DNA of 63,726 nucleotides from Legionellaceae bacterium (GTDB lineage: Bacteria > Pseudomonadota > Gammaproteobacteria > Legionellales > Legionellaceae): positions 1-63,726 of the forward strand of contig JARGPO010000013.1 of the NCBI GenBank assembly GCA_029213075.1, read 5' to 3'. The notes under the pieces were generated by a model. It saw only the letters and a list, made by a program, of their open reading frames with translations. It searched no databases and was not told the origin of the DNA. Positions 1 to 8,265 of the stretch are shown here, piece by piece (the first letter of the stretch is position 1; the number at the start of each line of letters is the position of its first letter). A program made the translations under genes and the position numbers.

Positions 1-1
1 A

Positions 2-235
2 GTTAAGCAAGTTAAGCAAGTTAAGCAAGTTAAGCAAGTTAATCAAGTTAAGCAAGTTAAGCAAGTTAAGCAAGTTAAGCAAGTTAAGCAAGTTAAGCAA
101 GTTAAGCAAGTTAAGCAAGTTAAGCAAGTTAAGCAAGTTAAGTAAGTTAAGCAAGTTAAGCAAGTTAAGCAAGTTAAGTAAGTTAAGTAAGTTAGGTAAG
201 TTAAGTAAGTTAAGTAAGTTAAGTAAGTTAAGCAA
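2..235. repeat. 9-bp tandem array, unit GTTAAGCAA, 26 copies
   Basis: Twenty-six head-to-tail 9-bp units run from the window edge. Most read GTTAAGCAA. One copy near position 40 has AATCAA, and copies toward the right end are mostly GTTAAGTAA, with one GTTAGGTAA and a final canonical unit. Because 9 is a multiple of 3, one plus-strand frame reads Val-Lys-Gln repeatedly and stays open to a TGA at 317-319, adding 28 non-repetitive residues. The window starts inside the array, so it cannot be said whether this is the C-terminus of a repeat protein or an intergenic VNTR. Another plus frame (Leu-Ser-Lys) is also open through the array. Confidence 0.95.
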
Positions 236-324
236 AAGAACTACAACAAACTAGACGGAGTTTTTAATAGACGATCTTGTCTACTATTCGATTTATTGGA
301 CAAAGAAAGATATCTTTGATATAC

Positions 325-600
325 CTAGCGTTTTAAATCTCTATAAAAGTTTTCATGAACTCCTAGAGCAAGTAGGACTCGTTCTCCTGGATCCCATTCA
401 TATGCAAGCAATGTCTCTTGCTTATTAATTTGAAATTTATAAACAAAAACACCCATCAAATCTCCTTTTTTTTGCTCTCCAACTTCTGGATCAGAAATAA
501 TTTTTTTAATTGCATCATTAACGATGATTTTATGTGTTTTATGGAGTTTTTTATATGCTTTTTTAAATGCCGGCATTTGACTGATGAAAACATTAGACAT
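325..600 (-). CDS. RelE/ParE-type toxin of a type II toxin-antitoxin pair
   Basis: A 91-residue basic protein with the size and sequence feel of the RelE/ParE superfamily: an N-terminal Phe/Lys-rich helical hairpin (KKAYKKLHKTHK) followed by beta strands with VYKFQINKQ and LLAYEW, and a C-terminal GVHENFYRDLK. Such proteins are ribosome-dependent mRNA endonucleases or gyrase poisons; which one applies here is not visible. It starts 2 nt after the antitoxin stop, so the two are co-translated in the usual antitoxin-first order. The pair is complete with no frameshift. Confidence 0.82.
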   Translation of the reverse strand: MSNVFISQMPAFKKAYKKLHKTHKIIVNDAIKKIISDPEVGEQKKGDLMGVFVYKFQINKQETLLAYEWDPGERVLLALGVHENFYRDLKR

Positions 601-602
601 CG

Positions 603-824
603 CTAGTCCTCGTCAAAAGAAAAAGGTTCTGCTAAAGACTTATCCATGTTCTTTGAGATCAATAAGTCTTTAACAAACTCAATTGGTAAGTCTGGATTGT
701 CTAAAGCACAACGGCCTACTTTTGCCCAAAATTCAATTTGACCTGGAACTGAACGACATTCAGCTTTAGCCACTTTTTTTGCATCATTATATATTTCATC
801 ATCTATTCGAATGGGTATGCCCAT
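603..824 (-). CDS. ParD-like antitoxin
   Basis: A 73-residue protein resembling the ParD-like antitoxin family (formerly DUF3423). It begins MGIPIRIDDEIY, the ribbon strand of a ribbon-helix-helix DNA-binding domain, and continues with the typical VPGQIEFWAKVGR and ALDNPDLP segments. The acidic tail (SLAEPFSFDED) would wrap the toxin. It lies just upstream of the toxin gene and should autorepress its promoter at 858-887, probably through the palindrome at 848-859. The minus-strand ATG is preceded by AAGAGGTGATTT, which supplies a ribosome-binding site. Confidence 0.85.
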   Translation of the reverse strand: MGIPIRIDDEIYNDAKKVAKAECRSVPGQIEFWAKVGRCALDNPDLPIEFVKDLLISKNMDKSLAEPFSFDED

Positions 825-847
825 AAATCACCTCTTGTTTCAAGCTG

Positions 848-859
848 CTACAATTGTAG
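848..859. promoter_or_regulatory. palindromic operator of the toxin-antitoxin operon
   Basis: CTACAATTGTAG is a perfect 12-bp palindrome. It overlaps the downstream edge of the -10 box of the toxin-antitoxin promoter and sits about 25 bp upstream of the antitoxin start. A ribbon-helix-helix antitoxin commonly binds such a dyad for autorepression. Binding is inferred, not shown. Confidence 0.6.
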
Positions 860-887
860 TATAGCGCAATAACCGGCTAGATATCAA
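858..887 (-). promoter_or_regulatory. sigma70-type promoter for the toxin-antitoxin operon
   Basis: Reading the minus strand, TTGATA (882-887) is followed after 18 bp by TATACT (858-863). Both are close to the sigma70 consensus. The boxes point toward the antitoxin start at 824 and abut the palindromic operator. Confidence 0.65.
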
Positions 888-947
888 GGAGACAAATGGA
901 TAAAATTGTCTTAGTATATAAAGATTGTATTTATACAGGAAGTTAAC

Positions 948-1913
948 ATGGTGAAAGATAATTTAAGCTTTATTAACTCAGAAAGTTCTAAAGGTAAACT
1001 GGCTGTTTGTGAATCTACTAGCAATCCTGATATTATAAATTTTATGGAGGAAAATAAAGAAGATGTTAGTGATATAGTTACTCAATATGGAGGTATTTTA
1101 CTTCGGGATTTTAATATTAGATCTGTTTCTGAATTTAATAGATTAGCTGGGGTTGTATCTCCTAATTTGTTGGATTATGAAAATCGTTCCACACCTCGGA
1201 CATTATTGGGTGGAAAAATATATACAGCAACTGAATATCCTCAGCATAGGTCTATTTCTTTGCATAGTGAAAACTCATATACTTTATCTTGGCCTAGTAA
1301 AGTTATATTTTTTTGTGTTGTTGCACCGGAGGTTGGAGGAGAAACCCCCATCGCTGATATCCGACAGGTATATAACCGCATAAGTAAAAACCTCATTGAT
1401 AAATTTGATAAAAAACAGGTCAAATATGTTAGAAATTATAGTGAAGGGCTGGATCTCAGTTGGCAAGAGGTGTTTCAAACTGAATCGAAAATAGAGCTGG
1501 AAAAATACTGCGCTGAAAATGATATCAATTTTCAATGGCAGGATAGTCAAGAATCTAATATTGAATTAACTACTTGGCAAGTTTGCCAAGCAACATTGTC
1601 TCATCCCAGCTCAAAGGATAAGGTATGGTTTAATCAGGCTCATCTATTTCATACATCTGCTTTAGATGATTCTGATAAAGATATAATTAGTACAATCTTA
1701 GATAAAAAAATGTTTCCTAGGCAGTCACTATATGGTGATGATAGTGAAATAACTAATGATGAAATTAAAGAAATTAACGATGCTTTTGAATCTGAAAAAA
1801 TAGTGTTCAAATGGAAAAAAGGAGATGTACTAATCTTGGATAACGAGCTTATGGCTCATGGGCGTGAACCTTTTCAGGGTAAGCGAAAAATTGTTGTGGC
1901 AATGGGGGAATAA
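948..1913 (+). CDS. TauD/TfdA-family Fe(II)/2-oxoglutarate-dependent dioxygenase
   Basis: A 321-residue protein of the clavaminate-synthase-like fold. The iron-binding facial triad is visible as H106-x-E108 (LHSENSY) and the distal H304 (LMAHGREPF), with R313 placed to bind the 2-oxoglutarate carboxylate; VGGETPIAD is also typical. Enzymes of this type hydroxylate or desaturate small molecules or carrier-bound amino acids. The HSEN variant with Glu is common in members working with peptide natural products, but no such pathway is nearby, so the substrate is unknown. AGGAAG lies 6 nt before the ATG. It is a stand-alone gene, divergent from the toxin-antitoxin operon. Confidence 0.85.
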   Translation: MVKDNLSFINSESSKGKLAVCESTSNPDIINFMEENKEDVSDIVTQYGGILLRDFNIRSVSEFNRLAGVVSPNLLDYENRSTPRTLLGGKIYTATEYPQHRSISLHSENSYTLSWPSKVIFFCVVAPEVGGETPIADIRQVYNRISKNLIDKFDKKQVKYVRNYSEGLDLSWQEVFQTESKIELEKYCAENDINFQWQDSQESNIELTTWQVCQATLSHPSSKDKVWFNQAHLFHTSALDDSDKDIISTILDKKMFPRQSLYGDDSEITNDEIKEINDAFESEKIVFKWKKGDVLILDNELMAHGREPFQGKRKIVVAMGE

Positions 1914-2100
1914 CAATCAAGTTATCCTCTAAAAAACACACGGTTATCTACAAGAACATTTATATATTCACACCCAATTGTCAACAGACCCTATTCATTT
2001 TCACAATTCTCTAATGAAATTATATTTCTTATTATGAAAAAGACATTTTTTGATAAATGACTTAAGAAACTTTTGGTATGTATACGATATTAAATGTTTT

Positions 2101-2136
2101 GAGCATCAAGCATTGAGATAGAATGATGCTCTTTTT
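2101..2136 (+). terminator. Rho-independent terminator-like hairpin
   Basis: GAGCATCA at 2101-2108 pairs with TGATGCTC at 2124-2131 and is followed by TTTTT. The orientation fits plus-strand transcription arriving from the dioxygenase gene, although it lies about 190 bp downstream of that stop. For ribB on the other strand the tail is A-rich, so it is a weaker candidate there. Bases 1914-2100 hold nothing else recognisable. Confidence 0.55.
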
Positions 2137-2141
2137 ATGGA

Positions 2142-2846
2142 TTATGAAGCAATATTTTTCTTTGTGACTACCTGTGGAATAGGCATCACAGTCTCACTAA
2201 GACCTGATTGCTGTTGTGTAATACGATATTGATAAATATCCTCTACGGTTAAAATTGGCAGGTCATGTTTTTTGGAGTATTGAATAAGTTCAGGTAGCTT
2301 TTGCATGCTTCCGTCTTTGTTCATGAGCTCGCACAATACCGCGTAAGGAGGTAATTTTGCAATATTCATCAAATCAACAGAGCCCTCAGTATGCCCGCGA
2401 CGTTTAAGAACACCATCCTTATTGGCAATTAATGGAAAAACGTGGCCAGGCTGACGTATATCTATGGCTGAGGCATTGTCAGTAATAGCAGTGCTAATGG
2501 TTTTCCACCGGTCGTAAGCTGACACACCTGTTGTCACACCTGTTTTTGCTTCAATTGAAACGGTAAAGGCTGTTTGGTAGGCGCTAGTATTTTCTGTGAT
2601 CATTGGTTTGAGTGATAGAGAGTCTGCTTTTTGTTGAGTTAAACAAAGGCAAATAATACCACTACAATCTTGTATTAGTTGATTAACATCTGACACAGAA
2701 ATATTTTTTGCTGAGAAAATAAGATCACCCTCGTTTTCACGGCTTTCATCATCAATTAAGATAACACCTTTTCCTTGAATGAGAGATTTACAAGCATTTT
2801 CAATGCGTTCTGAAAAGCTATCTTTAAAATTTTTAAAATGAGACAT
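2142..2846 (-). CDS. ribB: 3,4-dihydroxy-2-butanone 4-phosphate synthase
   Basis: A 234-residue RibB that converts ribulose 5-phosphate to 3,4-dihydroxy-2-butanone 4-phosphate and formate, supplying the four-carbon unit of riboflavin. The family signature DDESRENEGDLIF near residues 32-44 carries the acidic metal/substrate site, and GHVFPL plus RRGHTEGSVDL are the other two active-site blocks. There is no fused GTP cyclohydrolase II domain. The length is slightly above the 217 residues of the E. coli enzyme because of a C-terminal tail of about 20 residues. It stands alone behind an FMN riboswitch, the usual gammaproteobacterial arrangement. Confidence 0.95.
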   Translation of the reverse strand: MSHFKNFKDSFSERIENACKSLIQGKGVILIDDESRENEGDLIFSAKNISVSDVNQLIQDCSGIICLCLTQQKADSLSLKPMITENTSAYQTAFTVSIEAKTGVTTGVSAYDRWKTISTAITDNASAIDIRQPGHVFPLIANKDGVLKRRGHTEGSVDLMNIAKLPPYAVLCELMNKDGSMQKLPELIQYSKKHDLPILTVEDIYQYRITQQQSGLSETVMPIPQVVTKKNIAS

Positions 2847-2932
2847 ACCTATATCCTTTTATTTTATGTGGACATAGGGCGACAAGACAACGGCCGTATA
2901 TGCAGTCTGAGAATGAATGATAAGAACGTTAA

Positions 2933-3062
2933 TCTTCTTTTATCCGGACTATAACCGTCGGCTCTGGATTTAAACCAGATCTGCTGACCCTTAATATAAA
3001 TAAGGCGCTCGTGGGCTTGCAATATGCTTACCACCGGTAGGGACTTGCACCCCGCCCTGAAG
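2933..3062 (-). promoter_or_regulatory. FMN riboswitch (RFN element) controlling ribB
   Basis: On the minus strand the conserved FMN aptamer blocks appear in order: AGGGCGGGGTGCAAGTCCC, ACCGGTGGTAAGC, GCCCACGAGCG, GGTCAGCAGATCTGGT, CCAGAGCCGACGGTTA and AGTCCGGAT, ending in AGAAGATTA. Known FMN riboswitches fold around FMN and shut off riboflavin genes. The expression platform would be the ~85 nt between the aptamer and the ribB ATG. No clear U-tailed terminator was seen there, so control of translation start is likely (inference). Confidence 0.95.
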
Positions 3063-3289
3063 ATTGTGTTAAAACACGGAGGCATTTTTTCATAATCAAG
3101 ATGCAAATGCAATGAAATCAACAGTGATATGAACGACAAAGCTTGTTCTTCCAGCGTCATTTTTAGAACAATTAGATATATTAGTTTATGTATTTGTGTT
3201 ATTGTGAGCAGCTGTTTTTCTGGTTGACTTTATTTGCCAAGTACCTCTGTGAATAAATGTTGGTAGTAGCGTAATTTTTTTGAGGTTAT

Positions 3290-6200
3290 ATGACACAAGA
3301 TGAATTGAATGATTTGATGAGAATAGTGATTTTTATACTAGAGCATGATTTAAAATCTAGGCTCATGCCAGGTGTGGATCCAAAAGCACAAATTAGTATA
3401 AAAAAATACTCTCATTTATGGAAGTCGTTTTATTATACTAAATATGGATCTCTCTATCTTAAATTATTTCAAGAACTCCATCAAAAATACCCAGAGCAAA
3501 AGGATAATTATGTTTTTTTAAAGAGAAAGTTTACCGAAATTTTTATTAAACATATACAAGAAGATAGTCTTACATATACATATGATGAAAATAAATTATT
3601 GTCATTGGATTTATCATTATGGAATGAGCATGAGCGAGGTTCTACGAATATTCTTTTTCGTCATAAAGAAGATAAAAATCGTGCCCTACGCTGGCCCCTA
3701 GATTTATTAGACCCTCTAATGCGTACAAGTCGCAGGTTAAAAATTTGGAATTATATTAATCCTAAATATCCCGCTAAAGATCTAGGCGTTGGTATTGAAG
3801 TACCTTTTTTTGAAAATACTAGTGTTCCTACGCAACAACAATGCCATGATTTGCTTATTGAACTATATCGTGAAAAGAGAGTGTTAATTGCAGACGCATA
3901 TATCACGGGTAATATTGTTAAATTAGAAAGTGGCGAGGTTATTTGTCTTGATGAAGAGCATTGTGTTTGTGAAGATGATGAGCCAGGAGAACAATATCTT
4001 CAGTTTTTGTATAAAACCGGAAAATATGAAGAGTTATCTCGAGTAACTATTGAAGAGAATCATATTATAGCATCAATTTGTACGATCATTTATTTAAGAA
4101 ATCAGATTTCACCTGAAAATGTTAAAGCTAGATACGTTAGAGAAGACCTTATCGATGTATTGTATGCCTGGCGACAAGTAGATCGAGAGTTGACGGTCTT
4201 TGAGATTGAGAAATTAATTCTAGAGTTAGATAATCCTCAGTATATGGATGAAGATGCATTAGTAATAGGTGACATTACATATGCCGAAGTATGTCTTTCC
4301 TACAATGTAGAGCTGATTAATCAAAAATTTCCCTCTGGAAAAACACCTCTAGAAATAGTTATCAATCATTGTGACAACGAAATGATCCTTCTATTCTATA
4401 AACATGGTGCTGTGCAGCTTGATGCCGTCCGGTTTTATTACAATATTGTGCATTATTTTGCGGAAACAGGTAATCTTGACAACTTTAAAGAGTGCTTAGA
4501 TAAAGATCGAAATGTGCTTGATTTACCGGACAAATTTCATCAAACGCCCCTGTTATGGGCTGTGTCTCGAGGTCATTATTCTTTTGTGCGGTTTTTAGTT
4601 GAGCAAGGGGCTAACCTTGATGTTCAAACAATTACCCCTAATTCTAGTGCACTTGAACATGGTCGTACTCTTTTCTCTTGGGCTTTAGAAGGTGGGTATT
4701 TCGATATTTTTAGATTTTTAAGTAAAGAACAGGAGAATCGACATCAACCAGGATTGCAATTATGTTCGGTATTGCCTTCTACATTTATATCTTTATTAAA
4801 AAAACGCAATGTTAAAAACATTATCGAACAGATTCAGAAAGACAAATCTCTCCTTTATAAATCAGATGCACAAGGTAGAACTCCTTTGCACTTAGCGGCT
4901 GAGATGGGTTTGGGCGAGACTGTGGATTTTTTAATCTCAATGGGCGCTAATATAGATATATTGACTCTTAAGAACCAGTCGGCAATGGAGATAGCAATTG
5001 AAAACGACAATTGTTATTGCGCAATTGTACTTTATAGAGCAGGTGCTTTGGAGCCAATTGCAAAACCACATACAATGCATTTGATTCACGTCATTGTTAT
5101 TTTTGGTGATATAGAACTTTTGGAAAGGTGTTTGGCAACATATCCGGAATTACTAGATCTCCAAGATGAGAAAGGACTCACTCCATTGCATTACGCGGTT
5201 AATCATTGTGTAGATGACATAGTTAAATACCTTTTATCACTAAAAGCTCAGGTTAATGTGTATTCAAACGCAGGAGAAACAGCATTCGATTTGTCTATAT
5301 CAAGAGGTGCTGTGGAAATAACTCTTGCACTGTATAAAAATGCCTATCCTATAGTCAAACCTAGCCAGTTGCATGGTTGTATGTCTGCGTTTGCACGAAA
5401 AGGTATGCTGGAAGAGTTTAAAAAGTGCTTAGAGAAGGAGCCATTGTACCTTGACCTTCCACTGAATGGTAAAACACCATTGTCATTGGCTATTTCTAAT
5501 GGTCGTATAGAATTTGTACGTTTTTTAGTTGAACAAGGAGTTAGTCTTGAAGAAAAAACACCATCTGATGGTTTTAAAACCCATGAGAAGTGGATATCTA
5601 TCTATGAGTTAGCTTGTATTTATAGACACTTCGATATTCTAAATATTCTACGCAAAGAGCAAGCTATAAGATATCAAGCAAAATTACAGGTTAACTCTGA
5701 ATTGCCGGATGAGCTCAAAAAGGCAGTGGTCGAAAAAAACTTTAAGTATATTAAAAGTCAGATTGAGCAAGATAAATCCTTACTTTATAAGACGGATGAG
5801 AATGGTAAAAACCCTCTTCATATAGCATCTGAGCTTGGGAACACTGAGATTGTTAAGTATTTAATGTCATTGGGCGCGGATGTGGATATTTTGACACAAG
5901 AGCATCAGTCAGCTATGGATTTGGCGATGTCTGGAGATAATGGCGACATTGCCGTGCTTCTTTTTATTTCTGGTGCAAAAATGTCTGTATATAAGTCAGG
6001 AATAACTAATTTGGCTCACATGTTTACGCGGTTGAGGGATCTAAAATGTTTGAAAAAATGTTTGGAGATGCACCCTGAGTTACTCGATCTTCAAAATGAA
6101 GATGGATTCACTCTATTACATCTTGCCATCATCAGAAACTTTGCCGCTTTTGATAATTTAGACGATATGCTTGAGTACATTCTTTCACTAAATCCTAATG

Positions 6201-7075
6201 TTAATCTTGTTACAAAAGAAGGTGTGAGCGCATTGGATATGGCGCTTGAAAACAGTGACAATATTAAAATTGCTATGTTGCTATATAAACATGGTGCATT
6301 TGTTCCCAAGGCTGTGCCAGGAAAAGACCATCTTGTTCATATATTTGCGCGACATGGTAAGTTATTATATTTAGAGGGCTGTATTCACGCAAATCCATTG
6401 CTTGTTGATCTTGAAGATAGTAATGGTCAAACACTTTTGGACTTGGCAATAGATAATGGTAGGACTGAAACAGTTAGATTTCTTTTTTCTATGACTCAGA
6501 AAATAAGGAATGATCAGGTTCAAGAAATAAAAAATATGCTTTCTCCTACTTTATCTATTGAGCTTCTTAAAAATATGCGTAGTAAGCAAATCGCAGATAA
6601 TGATCATACGATGAACAATTTTAGTTTTTCAATATTTAAACCCAATCCTGAAAAAACACCGGGGTATATCGTTTATACCTGCTATGCGATAGCCATGAGA
6701 TTTCGTACTAAATATTGGTATGAAAGAAAACTGCAGGAAAAAATGCAAGATGAACAGGAGGTCGATCAATTACTGACTCAAGATTCTGATGTTATAGAGT
6801 ATAAAAAATATTATATGCGCTCTTTTGATAATCTTCCTATGAACATTCAACGTGGTTGGGATGCCTTTTTCGATAGAATGGATGAAGGTGTTGAGGAGGC
6901 TTGGGAGAACTATCGTGAGGCTTCGCGCTCTGAGGTTTATAAACAACTAAATATATTCGCACCAAAATATGAAAATTTATCAGAAGAACAAAAATCTGCT
7001 TTGATGACTGTAAGAAATCAAATATTAGAATATATGAGTGATGCTCCTCCTGATTCTGTAACCTTGACAATATAA
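3290..7075 (+). CDS. giant ankyrin-repeat protein, putative secreted effector
   Basis: A 1261-residue protein with no signal peptide. Residues 1-~290 show no repeat I recognise. From ~345 to ~1080 there are many ankyrin repeats (TPLHLAAEMG, TPLHYAVNH, TPLSLAISNG, NPLHIASELG, LLHLAIIRN, LLDLAIDNG). They are arranged as a ~310-residue supermodule present twice, with a partial third copy: FKECLDK at 399, FKKCLEK at 710, LEGCIHA at 1028; and DKSLLYK at 518 and 828. The last ~180 residues form a non-ankyrin tail with an aromatic stretch (YIVYTCYAIAMRF). Large ankyrin proteins in intracellular Legionellales are often secreted effectors binding host proteins; export here is inferred. The ATG follows TTGAGGTTAT. 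Confidence 0.85.
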   Translation: MTQDELNDLMRIVIFILEHDLKSRLMPGVDPKAQISIKKYSHLWKSFYYTKYGSLYLKLFQELHQKYPEQKDNYVFLKRKFTEIFIKHIQEDSLTYTYDENKLLSLDLSLWNEHERGSTNILFRHKEDKNRALRWPLDLLDPLMRTSRRLKIWNYINPKYPAKDLGVGIEVPFFENTSVPTQQQCHDLLIELYREKRVLIADAYITGNIVKLESGEVICLDEEHCVCEDDEPGEQYLQFLYKTGKYEELSRVTIEENHIIASICTIIYLRNQISPENVKARYVREDLIDVLYAWRQVDRELTVFEIEKLILELDNPQYMDEDALVIGDITYAEVCLSYNVELINQKFPSGKTPLEIVINHCDNEMILLFYKHGAVQLDAVRFYYNIVHYFAETGNLDNFKECLDKDRNVLDLPDKFHQTPLLWAVSRGHYSFVRFLVEQGANLDVQTITPNSSALEHGRTLFSWALEGGYFDIFRFLSKEQENRHQPGLQLCSVLPSTFISLLKKRNVKNIIEQIQKDKSLLYKSDAQGRTPLHLAAEMGLGETVDFLISMGANIDILTLKNQSAMEIAIENDNCYCAIVLYRAGALEPIAKPHTMHLIHVIVIFGDIELLERCLATYPELLDLQDEKGLTPLHYAVNHCVDDIVKYLLSLKAQVNVYSNAGETAFDLSISRGAVEITLALYKNAYPIVKPSQLHGCMSAFARKGMLEEFKKCLEKEPLYLDLPLNGKTPLSLAISNGRIEFVRFLVEQGVSLEEKTPSDGFKTHEKWISIYELACIYRHFDILNILRKEQAIRYQAKLQVNSELPDELKKAVVEKNFKYIKSQIEQDKSLLYKTDENGKNPLHIASELGNTEIVKYLMSLGADVDILTQEHQSAMDLAMSGDNGDIAVLLFISGAKMSVYKSGITNLAHMFTRLRDLKCLKKCLEMHPELLDLQNEDGFTLLHLAIIRNFAAFDNLDDMLEYILSLNPNVNLVTKEGVSALDMALENSDNIKIAMLLYKHGAFVPKAVPGKDHLVHIFARHGKLLYLEGCIHANPLLVDLEDSNGQTLLDLAIDNGRTETVRFLFSMTQKIRNDQVQEIKNMLSPTLSIELLKNMRSKQIADNDHTMNNFSFSIFKPNPEKTPGYIVYTCYAIAMRFRTKYWYERKLQEKMQDEQEVDQLLTQDSDVIEYKKYYMRSFDNLPMNIQRGWDAFFDRMDEGVEEAWENYREASRSEVYKQLNIFAPKYENLSEEQKSALMTVRNQILEYMSDAPPDSVTLTI

Positions 7076-7105
7076 ACTATTTTAGTCGCTTTATTTAAGA
7101 ATTAT

Positions 7106-7139
7106 GTCGTTACGAAATGATGGATTACCTTGTAACGAC
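7106..7139. terminator. perfect inverted repeat after the ankyrin gene
   Basis: GTCGTTAC (7106-7113) and GTAACGAC (7132-7139) form a perfect 8-bp stem about 30 bp after the ankyrin stop. A T-run begins only ~15 nt further on, so it is not a textbook intrinsic terminator. It may still end or stabilise the ankyrin transcript before the polysaccharide operon. Confidence 0.4.
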
Positions 7140-7263
7140 GTATGCGAGTTATGGTTTTTTTCAATATTATGTTTTCATGTCTTTGGATATATGATATAAA
7201 TTATTCATTAGTAAATTTATAAAAACGTATTATTTTCAAACTATTTAAATAAGGATATTGACA

Positions 7264-8265
7264 ATGGATCATGTATTAATCACCGGTGGTGCTGGTTATG
7301 TGGGTAGTTTATTAACACCTCAGCTTTTGGCTTTAGGTTATAAAGTTACGATTTATGATACTTTGTTTTTTGGAGACAGTTTTTTACCAAAAGATAATCC
7401 GCAACTAAAAATTATTGAAGGTGATATTCGTGATACCGCAAGTTTAAGTAAAGCGTTTAATGGTGTTGATACTGTTATTAGCCTTGCATGTATTTCAAAT
7501 GATGCTAGTTTCCTATTGGATGAAGAGCTAAGTACATCAATAAATCTCCAAGCGTTTGAACCAATGGTTGTTGCTGCAAAACAAGCTGGCGTAAAACGCT
7601 TTATATATGCCTCTTCTAGTTCTGTTTATGGCGTATCTGATAAACCGAATGTTACTGAAGAGCACCCACTAGTTCCTTTGACCTTATATAACAAATATAA
7701 AGGCATGTGTGAGCCATTATTGTTTAAACACATGGATGATAATTTTACTTGTGTAGCAATTAGACCTGCAACAGTGTGTGGTTATGCACCTCGGTTGCGT
7801 CTTGATTTAAGCGTTAACATCTTAACTAATCATGCGATAACTAATAATAAAATTATGGTGTTTGGTGGTGATCAACTCCGACCTAACATCCACGTTCAAG
7901 ATATGTGCGACCTTTATACTTTATTATTGACTATTCCTAAAGAAAAAATTGCTGGTGAAATTTTTAATGCTGGGTACGATAATATGTCTATCCGAGATAT
8001 TGCGAGTGTTGTTAAGAGAGTTGTTGAGCAAGAATTCCCAGAAAAACCACCATTAACAGTGGAAGTTTCAGAGTCTGATGATAATCGTTCTTATCATATT
8101 AACTCTGATAAAATTAAGCGCTGCATTGGTTTTTCTCCAAGTCTTAGTGTTGAAGACGCGGTACGTGACTTGTGTCACGCTTTTCGTGATGGAAAGGTTA
8201 AAGATAGCATGACAGATGACCTTTACTATAATGTTAAACGTATTCAATCTTTGGAAGTTGCCTAA
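7264..8265 (+). CDS. NAD-dependent sugar epimerase/dehydratase (extended SDR)
   Basis: A 333-residue extended short-chain dehydrogenase/reductase, the fold of UDP-sugar epimerases and dehydratases. TGGAGYVG (residues 7-14) binds NAD(P), the SSSSVYG block supplies the catalytic Ser, and Y142-x-x-x-K146 is intact. The exact substrate cannot be assigned. I chose the ATG at 7264 because AAGG at 7251-7254 lies 9 nt upstream; a TTG two codons earlier is too close to it. This is the first gene of a long plus-strand sugar operon and its stop overlaps the next start by one base. Confidence 0.85.
   Translation: MDHVLITGGAGYVGSLLTPQLLALGYKVTIYDTLFFGDSFLPKDNPQLKIIEGDIRDTASLSKAFNGVDTVISLACISNDASFLLDEELSTSINLQAFEPMVVAAKQAGVKRFIYASSSSVYGVSDKPNVTEEHPLVPLTLYNKYKGMCEPLLFKHMDDNFTCVAIRPATVCGYAPRLRLDLSVNILTNHAITNNKIMVFGGDQLRPNIHVQDMCDLYTLLLTIPKEKIAGEIFNAGYDNMSIRDIASVVKRVVEQEFPEKPPLTVEVSESDDNRSYHINSDKIKRCIGFSPSLSVEDAVRDLCHAFRDGKVKDSMTDDLYYNVKRIQSLEVA

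Noticed and set aside
1-235. Possible CRISPR array at the left edge
   Set aside because: Units are 9 bp with no spacers between them; it is a simple tandem repeat. The same applies to the 7-bp array at the right edge.
2864-3160. 98-codon open frame on the minus strand upstream of ribB
   Set aside because: It runs through the FMN riboswitch, whose conserved aptamer blocks explain the sequence; the translation resembles no protein.
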